DNA of 64,000 nucleotides from Pedobacter sp. MC2016-15 (GTDB lineage Bacteria > Bacteroidota > Bacteroidia > Sphingobacteriales > Sphingobacteriaceae). The notes below the pieces were generated by a model, which saw nothing but the letters and a program-made list of their open reading frames with translations, was not told the origin of the DNA and did not search any database. Shown in pieces: positions 1-6,674 of the stretch (positions are counted from its first letter, which is position 1; each line of letters starts with the position of its first letter). Both the position numbers and the translations under genes were made by a program. The DNA lies in the NCBI RefSeq assembly GCF_026239695.1, contig NZ_JAPIVS010000001.1, forward strand, positions 434,001 through 498,000, in the 5' to 3' direction.

Positions 1-51
1 TTGCTGTACAAATGTTCTGATATACCCTCTTCAGGTTAGGTTGAGCTAATT

Positions 52-231
52 TTACTTAGCCGAATTTTTTTTCTCTGTTACTTCAGCACGAATGTCTTGA
101 GCAAGAACTTTTAAATCCTGCATTGCTTTACGTACTCTTGTACCTGCAGCACTGTTTCCAGCATTGTAAAACTTCTCTACGTCAGCTTCAACAGAAGCAA
201 GCAGTTCTTTTAATTTTGTAAATTTTTCCAT
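52..231 (-). CDS. Hc1-like histone H1 family DNA-binding protein (59 aa)
   Basis: A 59-residue protein read on the minus strand from ATG at 231 to TAA at 52. It starts MEKFTKLKELLASVEADV, is mostly helical, and carries the segment NSAAGTRVRKAMQDLK (about residues 26-41), which is typical of the short Hc1/histone H1-like proteins found in nearly all Bacteroidota. These are thought to bind DNA non-specifically and act in nucleoid packing. The length matches the family. A TATATTTG box (254-261 on the minus strand) lies about 23 bases upstream of the start. It is a single gene, separate from the plus-strand response regulator that follows. Identity comes from sequence resemblance; the exact role is inferred. 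Confidence 0.85.
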   Translation of the reverse strand: MEKFTKLKELLASVEADVEKFYNAGNSAAGTRVRKAMQDLKVLAQDIRAEVTEKKNSAK

Positions 232-253
232 GTTTTAAGCTTTAATATGGTGC

Positions 254-261
254 CAAATATA
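254..261 (-). promoter_or_regulatory. Candidate -7 box (TATATTTG) of the histone-like gene
   Basis: On the minus strand the sequence reads TATATTTG, matching the Bacteroidota -7 consensus TAnnTTTG, 22 bases before the start codon at 231. No clear TTG was found 19-21 bases further upstream, so only half of the promoter signature is seen. Confidence 0.35.
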
Positions 262-343
262 TAACTTTTACGAAATAAATGCATACTTACTCATTTTAAA
301 TGTTTTTTATTTTCTCCCGTGATACTAAAACCTTTTTTTATCG

Positions 344-359
344 TATTCAATATTGAATA
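344..359. repeat. Perfect 16-bp palindrome upstream of a receiver gene
   Basis: TATTCAAT followed directly by its reverse complement ATTGAATA, 20 bases before the ATG at 380. It could be an operator for the receiver gene. The half-site also appears, in the outward arrangement, at 11583-11609. Confidence 0.5.
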
Positions 360-379
360 GTTAACGCTAAAAATTCTAT

Positions 380-742
380 ATGACAAAACGGATACACATT
401 GTTGAAGACGACGAAGATATCAGATACATAGTTTGTTACATCCTTACAGAGATGGGTTACGAAGTTACCCTCGCAGATTCCATTTCCGACTTCCGCAGAC
501 AGCAGGCAGAAGACTTTAAACCAGACCTGCTTCTACTGGATGTCATGCTTCCCGACGGAAACGGACTTGATCTCTGCCACGAACTAAAAAAATCACCCGC
601 AACACAAGAGGTTCCCGTGATCATCATGTCTGCACATGCCACTGAAGATCAGTCGATCAAACGTTCTGGTGCAGAGGAATTTATCAGTAAACCTTTCAAC
701 CTGGATGACCTGACGGATCTGATCAGCAAACATTTATCGTGA
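380..742 (+). CDS. Stand-alone response-regulator receiver protein (120 aa)
   Basis: A single CheY-type receiver domain filling the whole 120-residue protein, with no output domain. The acidic pair D10/D11 (HIVEDDEDI), the phosphoacceptor D54 (LLLDVMLPDG), S84 of the switch region (IIMSAH) and the conserved lysine K104 (ISKPF) are all present, so phosphotransfer should work. Such receiver-only proteins act as phosphate sinks or relay steps, or modulate a partner kinase. No histidine kinase is adjacent; the next gene is a second, more divergent receiver. The start at 380 is the only sensible ATG and follows an AT-rich leader containing a 16-bp palindrome (344-359). Confidence 0.88.
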   Translation: MTKRIHIVEDDEDIRYIVCYILTEMGYEVTLADSISDFRRQQAEDFKPDLLLLDVMLPDGNGLDLCHELKKSPATQEVPVIIMSAHATEDQSIKRSGAEEFISKPFNLDDLTDLISKHLS

Positions 743-830
743 CATTTTTCTTATTGTAATCATTTTTTTCTGTATATATTTGTCCCACAGGATAAAACCC
801 TCCGGATTGATCCTGAATGAAAATGATCCT

Positions 831-1193
831 ATGAAGAAAAAGATATTGGTGTTAGAGAAGAACAAGGATATCCTTGAATTGATTGATATTATTCTTAGTG
901 AGGAGGGATATGAGCTTGACCTGATCAGTTCAGATAAAGAAGTTTTTAATCATATCAAAGATTTCGGACCGGATGCCATTTTGCTGGATATTATACACCC
1001 TACAGCAGAAGGTACAGCATTATGCAAGGCTATAAAAGCAGCAGAAGATACCAGTAATATCCCTGTCATCGTACTCTCTACCCATCCTAAGGCTGAAGTA
1101 GTAAAGGAAATATGTGCAGATGAAGTGGTGCCGAAACCTTTTGACGTTTCTTTACTCGTGTCTGTAATTGAGCAGCAGCTAATGATTGCTTAG
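831..1193 (+). CDS. Stand-alone receiver-domain protein with altered acidic pocket (120 aa)
   Basis: A second receiver-only protein, read from the ATG at 831 (MKKKILVLEKNKD); an upstream TTG at 780 would add 17 residues that do not belong to the fold. D53 (LLDIIHP) sits at the phosphoacceptor position, and the PKPF lysine (about K102) and S83 are kept. The acidic metal-binding pair that normally follows strand 1 is replaced by E9-K10-N11, so Mg2+ binding and phosphorylation may be weakened or lost. It lies 88 bases downstream of the first receiver and may be co-transcribed. The partner is unknown. Confidence 0.83.
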   Translation: MKKKILVLEKNKDILELIDIILSEEGYELDLISSDKEVFNHIKDFGPDAILLDIIHPTAEGTALCKAIKAAEDTSNIPVIVLSTHPKAEVVKEICADEVVPKPFDVSLLVSVIEQQLMIA

Positions 1194-1210
1194 CCGCTGC
1201 TATCATTTCA

Positions 1211-2128
1211 TTATATATTGTGATGTTTCTTCAGAAATTTCAGGTATTTCTTGTCATCTTCAAAAAGCTGCGCGCCTTCCATCTCATAGGCTTTCAATAA
1301 ATATTCCAGCGCTGCTTTTTCATCGCCCAGTTCATAATATGCTTCTCCAAGACGCAGCAATACAAAAGGATTACTTTCTTCGCCACTGTAAAACTCGTGG
1401 GCTATGAGCAGCTGTTCTTTTGCTTCAGCAAATTTACCCTCATTAAATAAAGCATCGCCAAGAGAGGCAGTGATATATCCTGAGGCTTCCCAATCTTCTT
1501 TTGGATCAGGCAAAACAGCATAGGCCTTTGTAAACCAGTCTGCAGCTACAGCATAGTTCTCGTCATCCATTTCTGCATTACCCTTCTCACAGTACTCATC
1601 CATCAGGCTCTGCTGTTCGTCTGTGAGTTCGTCCTGCTCGTCATCTCCATCCTCTGCAGGCACAAAGTTTCTTTTAAAATCCTCAAAATCCTCATCGGCA
1701 GCCAGTGCAATAAAAAGAAAATCAGGATGTGAATCTGCAAAAACCTTCTTACTACCCAATTTATAGGCAGTTTTGAAATATACCCTCGCATGATCTAAAT
1801 CCTGCAACGCATAATAAATGCTACCTGTTGTGATGAAGTGAACTATATTTTTCACCTCCTCTGTTTTGCTTTTGTCCTGCAGAAATCCGGTCTCTTTCAG
1901 GAAAAAAGGTAATGCTTTTTCCAGCTGACCTGTCTGCTCATAAAAAGCATAGATACTGTCGAGCATAATCGCTCCGACGCTGCAATTCTCTTTGGGATCA
2001 GGAATTGCGCTTTCAATCTCCAGCAGTAATTCCTCTGCCTCTTCAGTTTGGTCTGACTCTGCCAGTACGTACACCTGATCGATCTGATCAAAAAATGCTT
2101 CTTCTTCTTCTGCGCTGTATACTAACAT
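1211..2128 (-). CDS. Tetratricopeptide-repeat protein (305 aa)
   Basis: A cytoplasmic, strongly acidic protein without signal peptide or membrane segment. Helical repeats with TPR-like spacing are visible, for example around residues 205-230 (EKGNAEMDDENYAVAADWF), 245-265 (ASLGDALFNEGKFAEAKEQL) and 278-300 (LRLGEAYYELGDEKAALEYL). TPR domains mediate protein-protein contacts; the partner cannot be deduced. It is the last gene of a minus-strand series that includes xseA and xseB, 24 bases beyond xseB, and it converges with the receiver gene ending at 1193. Confidence 0.75.
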   Translation of the reverse strand: MLVYSAEEEEAFFDQIDQVYVLAESDQTEEAEELLLEIESAIPDPKENCSVGAIMLDSIYAFYEQTGQLEKALPFFLKETGFLQDKSKTEEVKNIVHFITTGSIYYALQDLDHARVYFKTAYKLGSKKVFADSHPDFLFIALAADEDFEDFKRNFVPAEDGDDEQDELTDEQQSLMDEYCEKGNAEMDDENYAVAADWFTKAYAVLPDPKEDWEASGYITASLGDALFNEGKFAEAKEQLLIAHEFYSGEESNPFVLLRLGEAYYELGDEKAALEYLLKAYEMEGAQLFEDDKKYLKFLKKHHNI

Positions 2129-2152
2129 ATCTTTATTTTTAAACGAAGGTAG

Positions 2153-2359
2153 TTATAAGGGTTGGTTTTCCATCTGCTTTATAATTTTGTTGACCTCCGT
2201 CTCGGTAGATCTTAATTTCGCCTGACAGAAGGCGATCAGCACAGAGGCACGCTTGACCCTTTCTGCGAGAACATCAACAGACACTGCCTCAGTCTCTATT
2301 TCGGCAGCAATTTCAGCAAGCTCCCGGTAAGCTTCTTCATAGTTCAAATTCTTTTCCAT
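2153..2359 (-). CDS. xseB: Exodeoxyribonuclease VII small subunit
   Basis: A 68-residue protein of the usual XseB length, with the two-helix family signature (NYEEAYRELAEIAAEIE and LAERVKRASVLIAFCQAKL). XseB coats the large subunit XseA to form exonuclease VII, which degrades single-stranded DNA to oligonucleotides in both directions and takes part in repair. The gene overlaps the 3' end of xseA by 23 bases, so the two are translationally coupled. Confidence 0.92.
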   Translation of the reverse strand: MEKNLNYEEAYRELAEIAAEIETEAVSVDVLAERVKRASVLIAFCQAKLRSTETEVNKIIKQMENQPL

Positions 2360-3710
2360 TACGTGATGTTTTAGATAATACCTTTGTGTTAATTTCTGCG
2401 GTGGCGAGAGTGACTGTCATTTCAGTTTCCGGCTCTATATGTGTGCCATCACCAACAATCACGCCACCGACTTTCACTATGGCGAAGCCCTTGTTTAATA
2501 TATTCTGCGGACTCATCAGCCTGACAACAGATTCAAAATGACCAATATACCTCGCCTGGTTGATGAAATACATCCTGTTGAACGAGCGCAAATTTGCCAC
2601 CAGATTATCCAGATCCTTTCTTTTATTGGAAATGATAATCCTGGGATTAGTGACGATCATTCCGGAAAGATTCAGGATGTCCCGATGTTTTTCATGAAGA
2701 AGGTTCCTCGAAGAATTGATCGTCACCTGGTTTAGCCTGTTGAGCTGTTCCTTATGATGGTTCATCATCTGGAAGGTCCGGATGACCATCTGCTGCTGCA
2801 GCGAAATAAGGGCATCTTCAAAACTCCTGTTATGTGCAATGAGCATCTCCGCCACTTTTGTAGGCGTTTTCGTAGAGGTATGCGCCATCAGATCCGCTAT
2901 CGTTTCATTTTTCTGATGGCCGATTCCTGTTATGATTGGTATGGGGAATTTCGCGATAGCACGGTTAAGTTCATAGTTATCAAATATCAGAAAATCCATC
3001 TGTGATCCCCCACCCCTGATGATAACCAGTGCATCATAGGGCTTGCCAGAATCAAAAACCGCAATTAATTGTGCAAGCACCTGTTTTGCATTGCCTTCTC
3101 CCTGTACGAGGGCAAAATAATCATCTATCTCAAACTGATAACCAAAAGTATTATGATCAAGCGTATGCCTGAAATCATGATATCCCGCAGAAGTATCAGA
3201 TGATATCACGGCTATACGCTGCAAAACACGGTTAAGCTGCAAATCACTGTTACGCGTACGGAAAATACCATTCTCCAGGCGGATAAAAGAAGCATTATCC
3301 CTTAGCAGACGGTCCAGCGTTTCTTTACGCTGCTGTTCAAATTGCCCGAGCGTGAAATTTGTATCAATATCAAGCAAGTTAAGCTGCAGACCAAACGCAG
3401 GATTATACTGTACGGCCACCTGCACCAGAACATTGATATCATTTTTAAACTGCTGCCCCGTTGCCTTCTCAAAGTTGGAAATATTCACTGCCGCATTTCC
3501 CCAGGCCCTGCCACCCATCTTCGCCAGGATCTTTGCAGAGGCTTTGTCTTTTTCTACGAGTTCAAAATAGTGGAAATTACTCTGTGGCTTGTACGTATGA
3601 TTGGTCACATCGGCGATTACCCAGAACGTTCTTGCTCCAAAAACTCCATTGATGGTGTCATGAATCTGTGCGGTAAGTTCTGATAGTCTGATGGAGGGTA
3701 GTGCTGCCAA
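2337..3710 (-). CDS. xseA: Exodeoxyribonuclease VII large subunit
   Basis: A 457-residue protein with the XseA layout: an N-terminal OB-fold (about residues 5-105), a catalytic core containing AVISSDTSAGYHDF and LVIIRGGGSQMDFLIFDNYEL, followed by GIGHQKNETIADLMAHTSTKTPT, and a long coiled-coil C-terminal part. The RGGGS and GIGHxxD/NxTxxD motifs are hallmarks of the family. It is the nuclease subunit of exonuclease VII and acts on single-stranded DNA in the cytoplasm. It starts 37 bases after the lipid operon ends and may share its transcript. Confidence 0.93.
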   Translation of the reverse strand: MAALPSIRLSELTAQIHDTINGVFGARTFWVIADVTNHTYKPQSNFHYFELVEKDKASAKILAKMGGRAWGNAAVNISNFEKATGQQFKNDINVLVQVAVQYNPAFGLQLNLLDIDTNFTLGQFEQQRKETLDRLLRDNASFIRLENGIFRTRNSDLQLNRVLQRIAVISSDTSAGYHDFRHTLDHNTFGYQFEIDDYFALVQGEGNAKQVLAQLIAVFDSGKPYDALVIIRGGGSQMDFLIFDNYELNRAIAKFPIPIITGIGHQKNETIADLMAHTSTKTPTKVAEMLIAHNRSFEDALISLQQQMVIRTFQMMNHHKEQLNRLNQVTINSSRNLLHEKHRDILNLSGMIVTNPRIIISNKRKDLDNLVANLRSFNRMYFINQARYIGHFESVVRLMSPQNILNKGFAIVKVGGVIVGDGTHIEPETEMTVTLATAEINTKVLSKTSRNGKEFEL

Positions 3711-3747
3711 TTTCTTTGCTGTGGTTAGAGCACTAATTTAGACAATT

Positions 3748-4686
3748 CTAAGCGATAACCATACGCATTTTTTCTACGAAAGCCCCAAGTGCGGTCCGTT
3801 TCATCAGCAAATTGAAGAGAGCAATACCAGCTATTGCACAGGTAATTCCTGCCAGGACATCCAGAACATAGTGGTGGCTCGCATAGACTGCTGTAAACCA
3901 GATTCCTACCATGACAACACCAAAAACCACATTCATCGCTCCCATTTTATTCTTTATACCGTAGTATAAGACGATCACAGGATATGAGGAATGCAAAGAA
4001 GGCATTGCCGCAAAAACATTGGATCCTTGTCTGTAAATCGATTCAAATACTGTCGTATGCAACAAGTGGTCAAATCTTACCAGTCCGGCCGGGTTTGAAT
4101 GTGTATGTGCAAGGAAGACGAAGCCATGGTACTGCACATACCAGGGTGGTGCTGCCGGATAAGTATAATAAATGACGAAGCCAGTCATGTTTACCAGCAC
4201 AAAGGTCAGAGAAAAGCGAAGGAAAAGTTCCTTCTTGCGAAAAAAGAGGTAAGCAGCAAAGGCAAGAGGAACCGGTATCCACATCAGATAAAATATTCCC
4301 CCGATAATGTCCACCACAGCTGAGTGATGGATACGCAGGTATTCATTGGGTGTGAGCAGTTTTCCGTCAGAGAAGATACCAAAAGTATGTTTCTCCAGGT
4401 GATACAGGTCTGCAATGTGCACATCATTGAAAAGGTAGTTCGGGAAGGCCTTCATATAATCGAACAGAATCCAGTATACGATGAAGATGGAGAAACCAAG
4501 GATAAACTTTCTGGTCACTACCGAAGCATAATACAAGGTATTGAAGAGCAGCACCAATACGATCTGGTTGCTGTTAAAACCTACCAGAAAATAAGAAAGA
4601 CAGAGGTAAACGGCAGACATCAGGGTGATGAGCATGATGTCTTTTATGGCATAGAATGGTTTGTTAGACCCGAACTGTTCTGACAT
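3748..4686 (-). CDS. AUR1-like PAP2-superfamily membrane enzyme, probable inositol-phosphoryl-ceramide synthase
   Basis: A 312-residue integral membrane protein with six or more hydrophobic segments. The PAP2/AUR1 catalytic motifs are present: MPSLHSSYPV (residues 228-237, with H232) and ASHHYVLDVLAG (from about 269, with H271/H272 and D276). Enzymes of this branch move a phospho-headgroup from a phospholipid to ceramide; in the known inositol-lipid pathway of Bacteroides an AUR1-like enzyme makes inositol-phosphoryl-ceramide from phosphatidylinositol and ceramide. Location in an operon with serine palmitoyltransferase, a CDP-alcohol phosphotransferase and a PgpA-like phosphatase supports that role. 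Its ATG follows directly on the stop codon of the hydroxylase gene. A plain lipid phosphatase remains possible. Confidence 0.75.
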   Translation of the reverse strand: MSEQFGSNKPFYAIKDIMLITLMSAVYLCLSYFLVGFNSNQIVLVLLFNTLYYASVVTRKFILGFSIFIVYWILFDYMKAFPNYLFNDVHIADLYHLEKHTFGIFSDGKLLTPNEYLRIHHSAVVDIIGGIFYLMWIPVPLAFAAYLFFRKKELFLRFSLTFVLVNMTGFVIYYTYPAAPPWYVQYHGFVFLAHTHSNPAGLVRFDHLLHTTVFESIYRQGSNVFAAMPSLHSSYPVIVLYYGIKNKMGAMNVVFGVVMVGIWFTAVYASHHYVLDVLAGITCAIAGIALFNLLMKRTALGAFVEKMRMVIA

Positions 4687-5307
4687 TTATTTTTTATTAA
4701 AATCTGAACCCAGGATTTTGTCCCACAGCGCAGAACTTACGCCGTAACCTTTGCTGGAGTCTGAGTAGTGATGCAACATGTGGTGCTGCTTCAGTTTTTT
4801 CCAGAAAGGACTTTTGAAGTTAGCATGGTGCAGCGCATAGTGCGTCATATCGTAGATCAGGTAACCGATTAGAAATCCGGTATAAAAAGCGTAGATCGTT
4901 CCCGCAGGCAACAGGTATAGAAACAGGAAATATAAAGCCAGTGCCATCGGAATACTTGCTGAAGGCGGCAATACCAGTCTTTTGGCATCATTGGGATAAT
5001 CGTGGTGGACGCCATGAAAGATAAAATGTATGCGCTGTCCAAATTCAGATTTAGGATAAAAGTGAAATACCCAGCGGTGTAACACATATTCTGAGATGGT
5101 CCATACAAAAAGACCTGTGAGCAGCCATCCGGCGAATGAAAACACGCTCATATGCATATCCGAAAATGACTTCCATCCAAGGAAAGCAATTACCGGAATG
5201 TAAACAATCAGGGGCACGTAGTAATGGACTTTCGAAAGACTTTCAAAAAGGTCATTCTTGAAAATTCTGATAGAATCAGAGGAGTTCGAAATAAAATTCT
5301 TCTTCAT
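4687..5307 (-). CDS. FA2H/sterol-desaturase family hydroxylase, probable ceramide fatty-acid 2-hydroxylase
   Basis: A 206-residue four-helix membrane protein with the full set of histidine boxes of the fatty-acid hydroxylase superfamily: HRWVFH (77-82), HGVHHDYP (98-105), THYALHH (155-161) and QHHMLHH (174-180). The HGVHHDYPNDAKRLVLPP stretch is closest to fatty-acid/ceramide 2-hydroxylases (FA2H, yeast Scs7) rather than to sterol desaturases. Such enzymes use a di-iron centre and O2 to hydroxylate the N-acyl chain or the sphingoid base. 2-Hydroxy ceramides are known from Sphingobacteriaceae. The gene is embedded between the CDP-alcohol phosphotransferase (5 bases) and the AUR1-like gene (0 bases). 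Confidence 0.82.
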   Translation of the reverse strand: MKKNFISNSSDSIRIFKNDLFESLSKVHYYVPLIVYIPVIAFLGWKSFSDMHMSVFSFAGWLLTGLFVWTISEYVLHRWVFHFYPKSEFGQRIHFIFHGVHHDYPNDAKRLVLPPSASIPMALALYFLFLYLLPAGTIYAFYTGFLIGYLIYDMTHYALHHANFKSPFWKKLKQHHMLHHYSDSSKGYGVSSALWDKILGSDFNKK

Positions 5308-5312
5308 GGTAT

Positions 5313-6650
5313 TTAGATTTTTATCCGTTCAGTAATAGCAGTATTATTCGCAGCGTTCAATCCTTTGATCTCTACATACTTTACGTTCGGCAACCAGAAG
5401 GAGCCTCCTTCTATGCGCAAAAATATACGTTCTATTTGAATCTTCTTGTTATTTACTGTCACATATACATGATATTTTTTATCATCATCAGATTTGACAA
5501 GATACAATGGCAGCTTTTTATGAGAGACAAAACGAAGTTCATACTGATCCTTACCGATAGATTTGGAATCTATCCCATACGCAAACTTGCGCTGTACATA
5601 ACCCAGATCTTTCTTCTCACCATTCTCCTGGTAGCGCAGCCAGTAAACCTTTACAGGATTATCTTCCACCACCTGACCATCAGAACTGGTATTCAGCTCA
5701 TAGATAATGGTATTCGTATTGGGATCGCGCTGCAGGTAAAACAGCTGATGTGAGATCCCTTTAGGTACCGGAAATTTTAAGGGCGATGGGTTACTCTGAT
5801 CCTGTGTCTGTGACCAGGCTGTATGGAGATTTCCGAAATTAAAGACAGCACCCAGGAAGATCAGTCCGGCAACAACTACCGGAACAGCTTGCTCTTTCAG
5901 GCTCTTATTTTCAGTTTTTTTTTCCAGGGTTTCACGTTCCAGCTGCTCAGCGGCATCCATCACTTTCTTCGCATCCCTCAACCTGTTAATCGCAGTAACA
6001 TTGGTCATGATGGCCATGATCGTGATGGGAATCGTGAAGATAGACATCGTTTCAAAAATATGGAAAGATATTCCCGGTACATATATTTTGTACCCACCAC
6101 CAATGTAATGACCGGTGATTCCACAGGCAAGCGCGCAGATACCAATAGTTACGACCCTCTCCGGACGTTGCATCAGTCCGCCTTTACTCTGGATGCCCAA
6201 ACCTTCTGCCCTGGCCCTGGTGTAACTTACCATCATGGAACCGATCAGCGCTATAAATGCGAAGAGCGAGCTTAAAAAATAGTGATGCGATACTAGGTAA
6301 TAGCAGATGCCAAGGAACATAATCAGTTCGCTGTAACGGTCCAGTACAGAATCATATAAGGCACCAAACTTGGAACTCATGTTTCCTAAACGTGCCACCT
6401 GGCCATCAAGCATATCAAACAGTCCTGCAAAAAGTACCAGTGCGCCTCCCCATCCAACAAAAGACAGGTCGCCCCTGTTGCTTTCTTCGGCACCAAAGAC
6501 AAAGATCACCGCTACGCCAATGTTCAGGATCAGGCCAATGGTAGTTACCGCATTCGGTGTAAGCCCCATGCGGATGAGCCCTTTCACAAATGGGTTAATG
6601 ACCTTATAGATCCCCTGCTGTAGACGATCACGAAATGGTATTGCTTGCAT
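5313..6650 (-). CDS. CDP-alcohol phosphotransferase fused to a C-terminal extracytoplasmic domain (DUF4833-like)
   Basis: A 445-residue fusion. Residues 10-245 form a CDP-alcohol phosphotransferase with a complete catalytic signature D79-x2-D82-G83-x2-A86-R87-x8-G96-x3-D100-x3-D104 and about six membrane helices. In this pathway the likely reaction is CDP-diacylglycerol plus inositol-3-phosphate to phosphatidylinositol phosphate. After a linker and one more hydrophobic segment (about 253-270, VPVVVAGLIFLGAVF) comes a beta-rich domain of about 160 residues that I recognise, from memory and unverified, as DUF4833-like. Single-domain relatives are about 200-250 residues, so the C-terminal part is a genuine addition in one uninterrupted frame. 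Substrate is inferred from the neighbours. Confidence 0.8.
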   Translation of the reverse strand: MQAIPFRDRLQQGIYKVINPFVKGLIRMGLTPNAVTTIGLILNIGVAVIFVFGAEESNRGDLSFVGWGGALVLFAGLFDMLDGQVARLGNMSSKFGALYDSVLDRYSELIMFLGICYYLVSHHYFLSSLFAFIALIGSMMVSYTRARAEGLGIQSKGGLMQRPERVVTIGICALACGITGHYIGGGYKIYVPGISFHIFETMSIFTIPITIMAIMTNVTAINRLRDAKKVMDAAEQLERETLEKKTENKSLKEQAVPVVVAGLIFLGAVFNFGNLHTAWSQTQDQSNPSPLKFPVPKGISHQLFYLQRDPNTNTIIYELNTSSDGQVVEDNPVKVYWLRYQENGEKKDLGYVQRKFAYGIDSKSIGKDQYELRFVSHKKLPLYLVKSDDDKKYHVYVTVNNKKIQIERIFLRIEGGSFWLPNVKYVEIKGLNAANNTAITERIKI

Positions 6651-6674
6651 AACTGTATTTTTTATACTTGTCTT

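Noticed and set aside
4324..4683. Plus-strand frame of 119 codons opposite the AUR1-like gene
   Set aside because: Entirely antisense to a membrane enzyme with clear motifs; its composition reflects the reverse of the hydrophobic coding.
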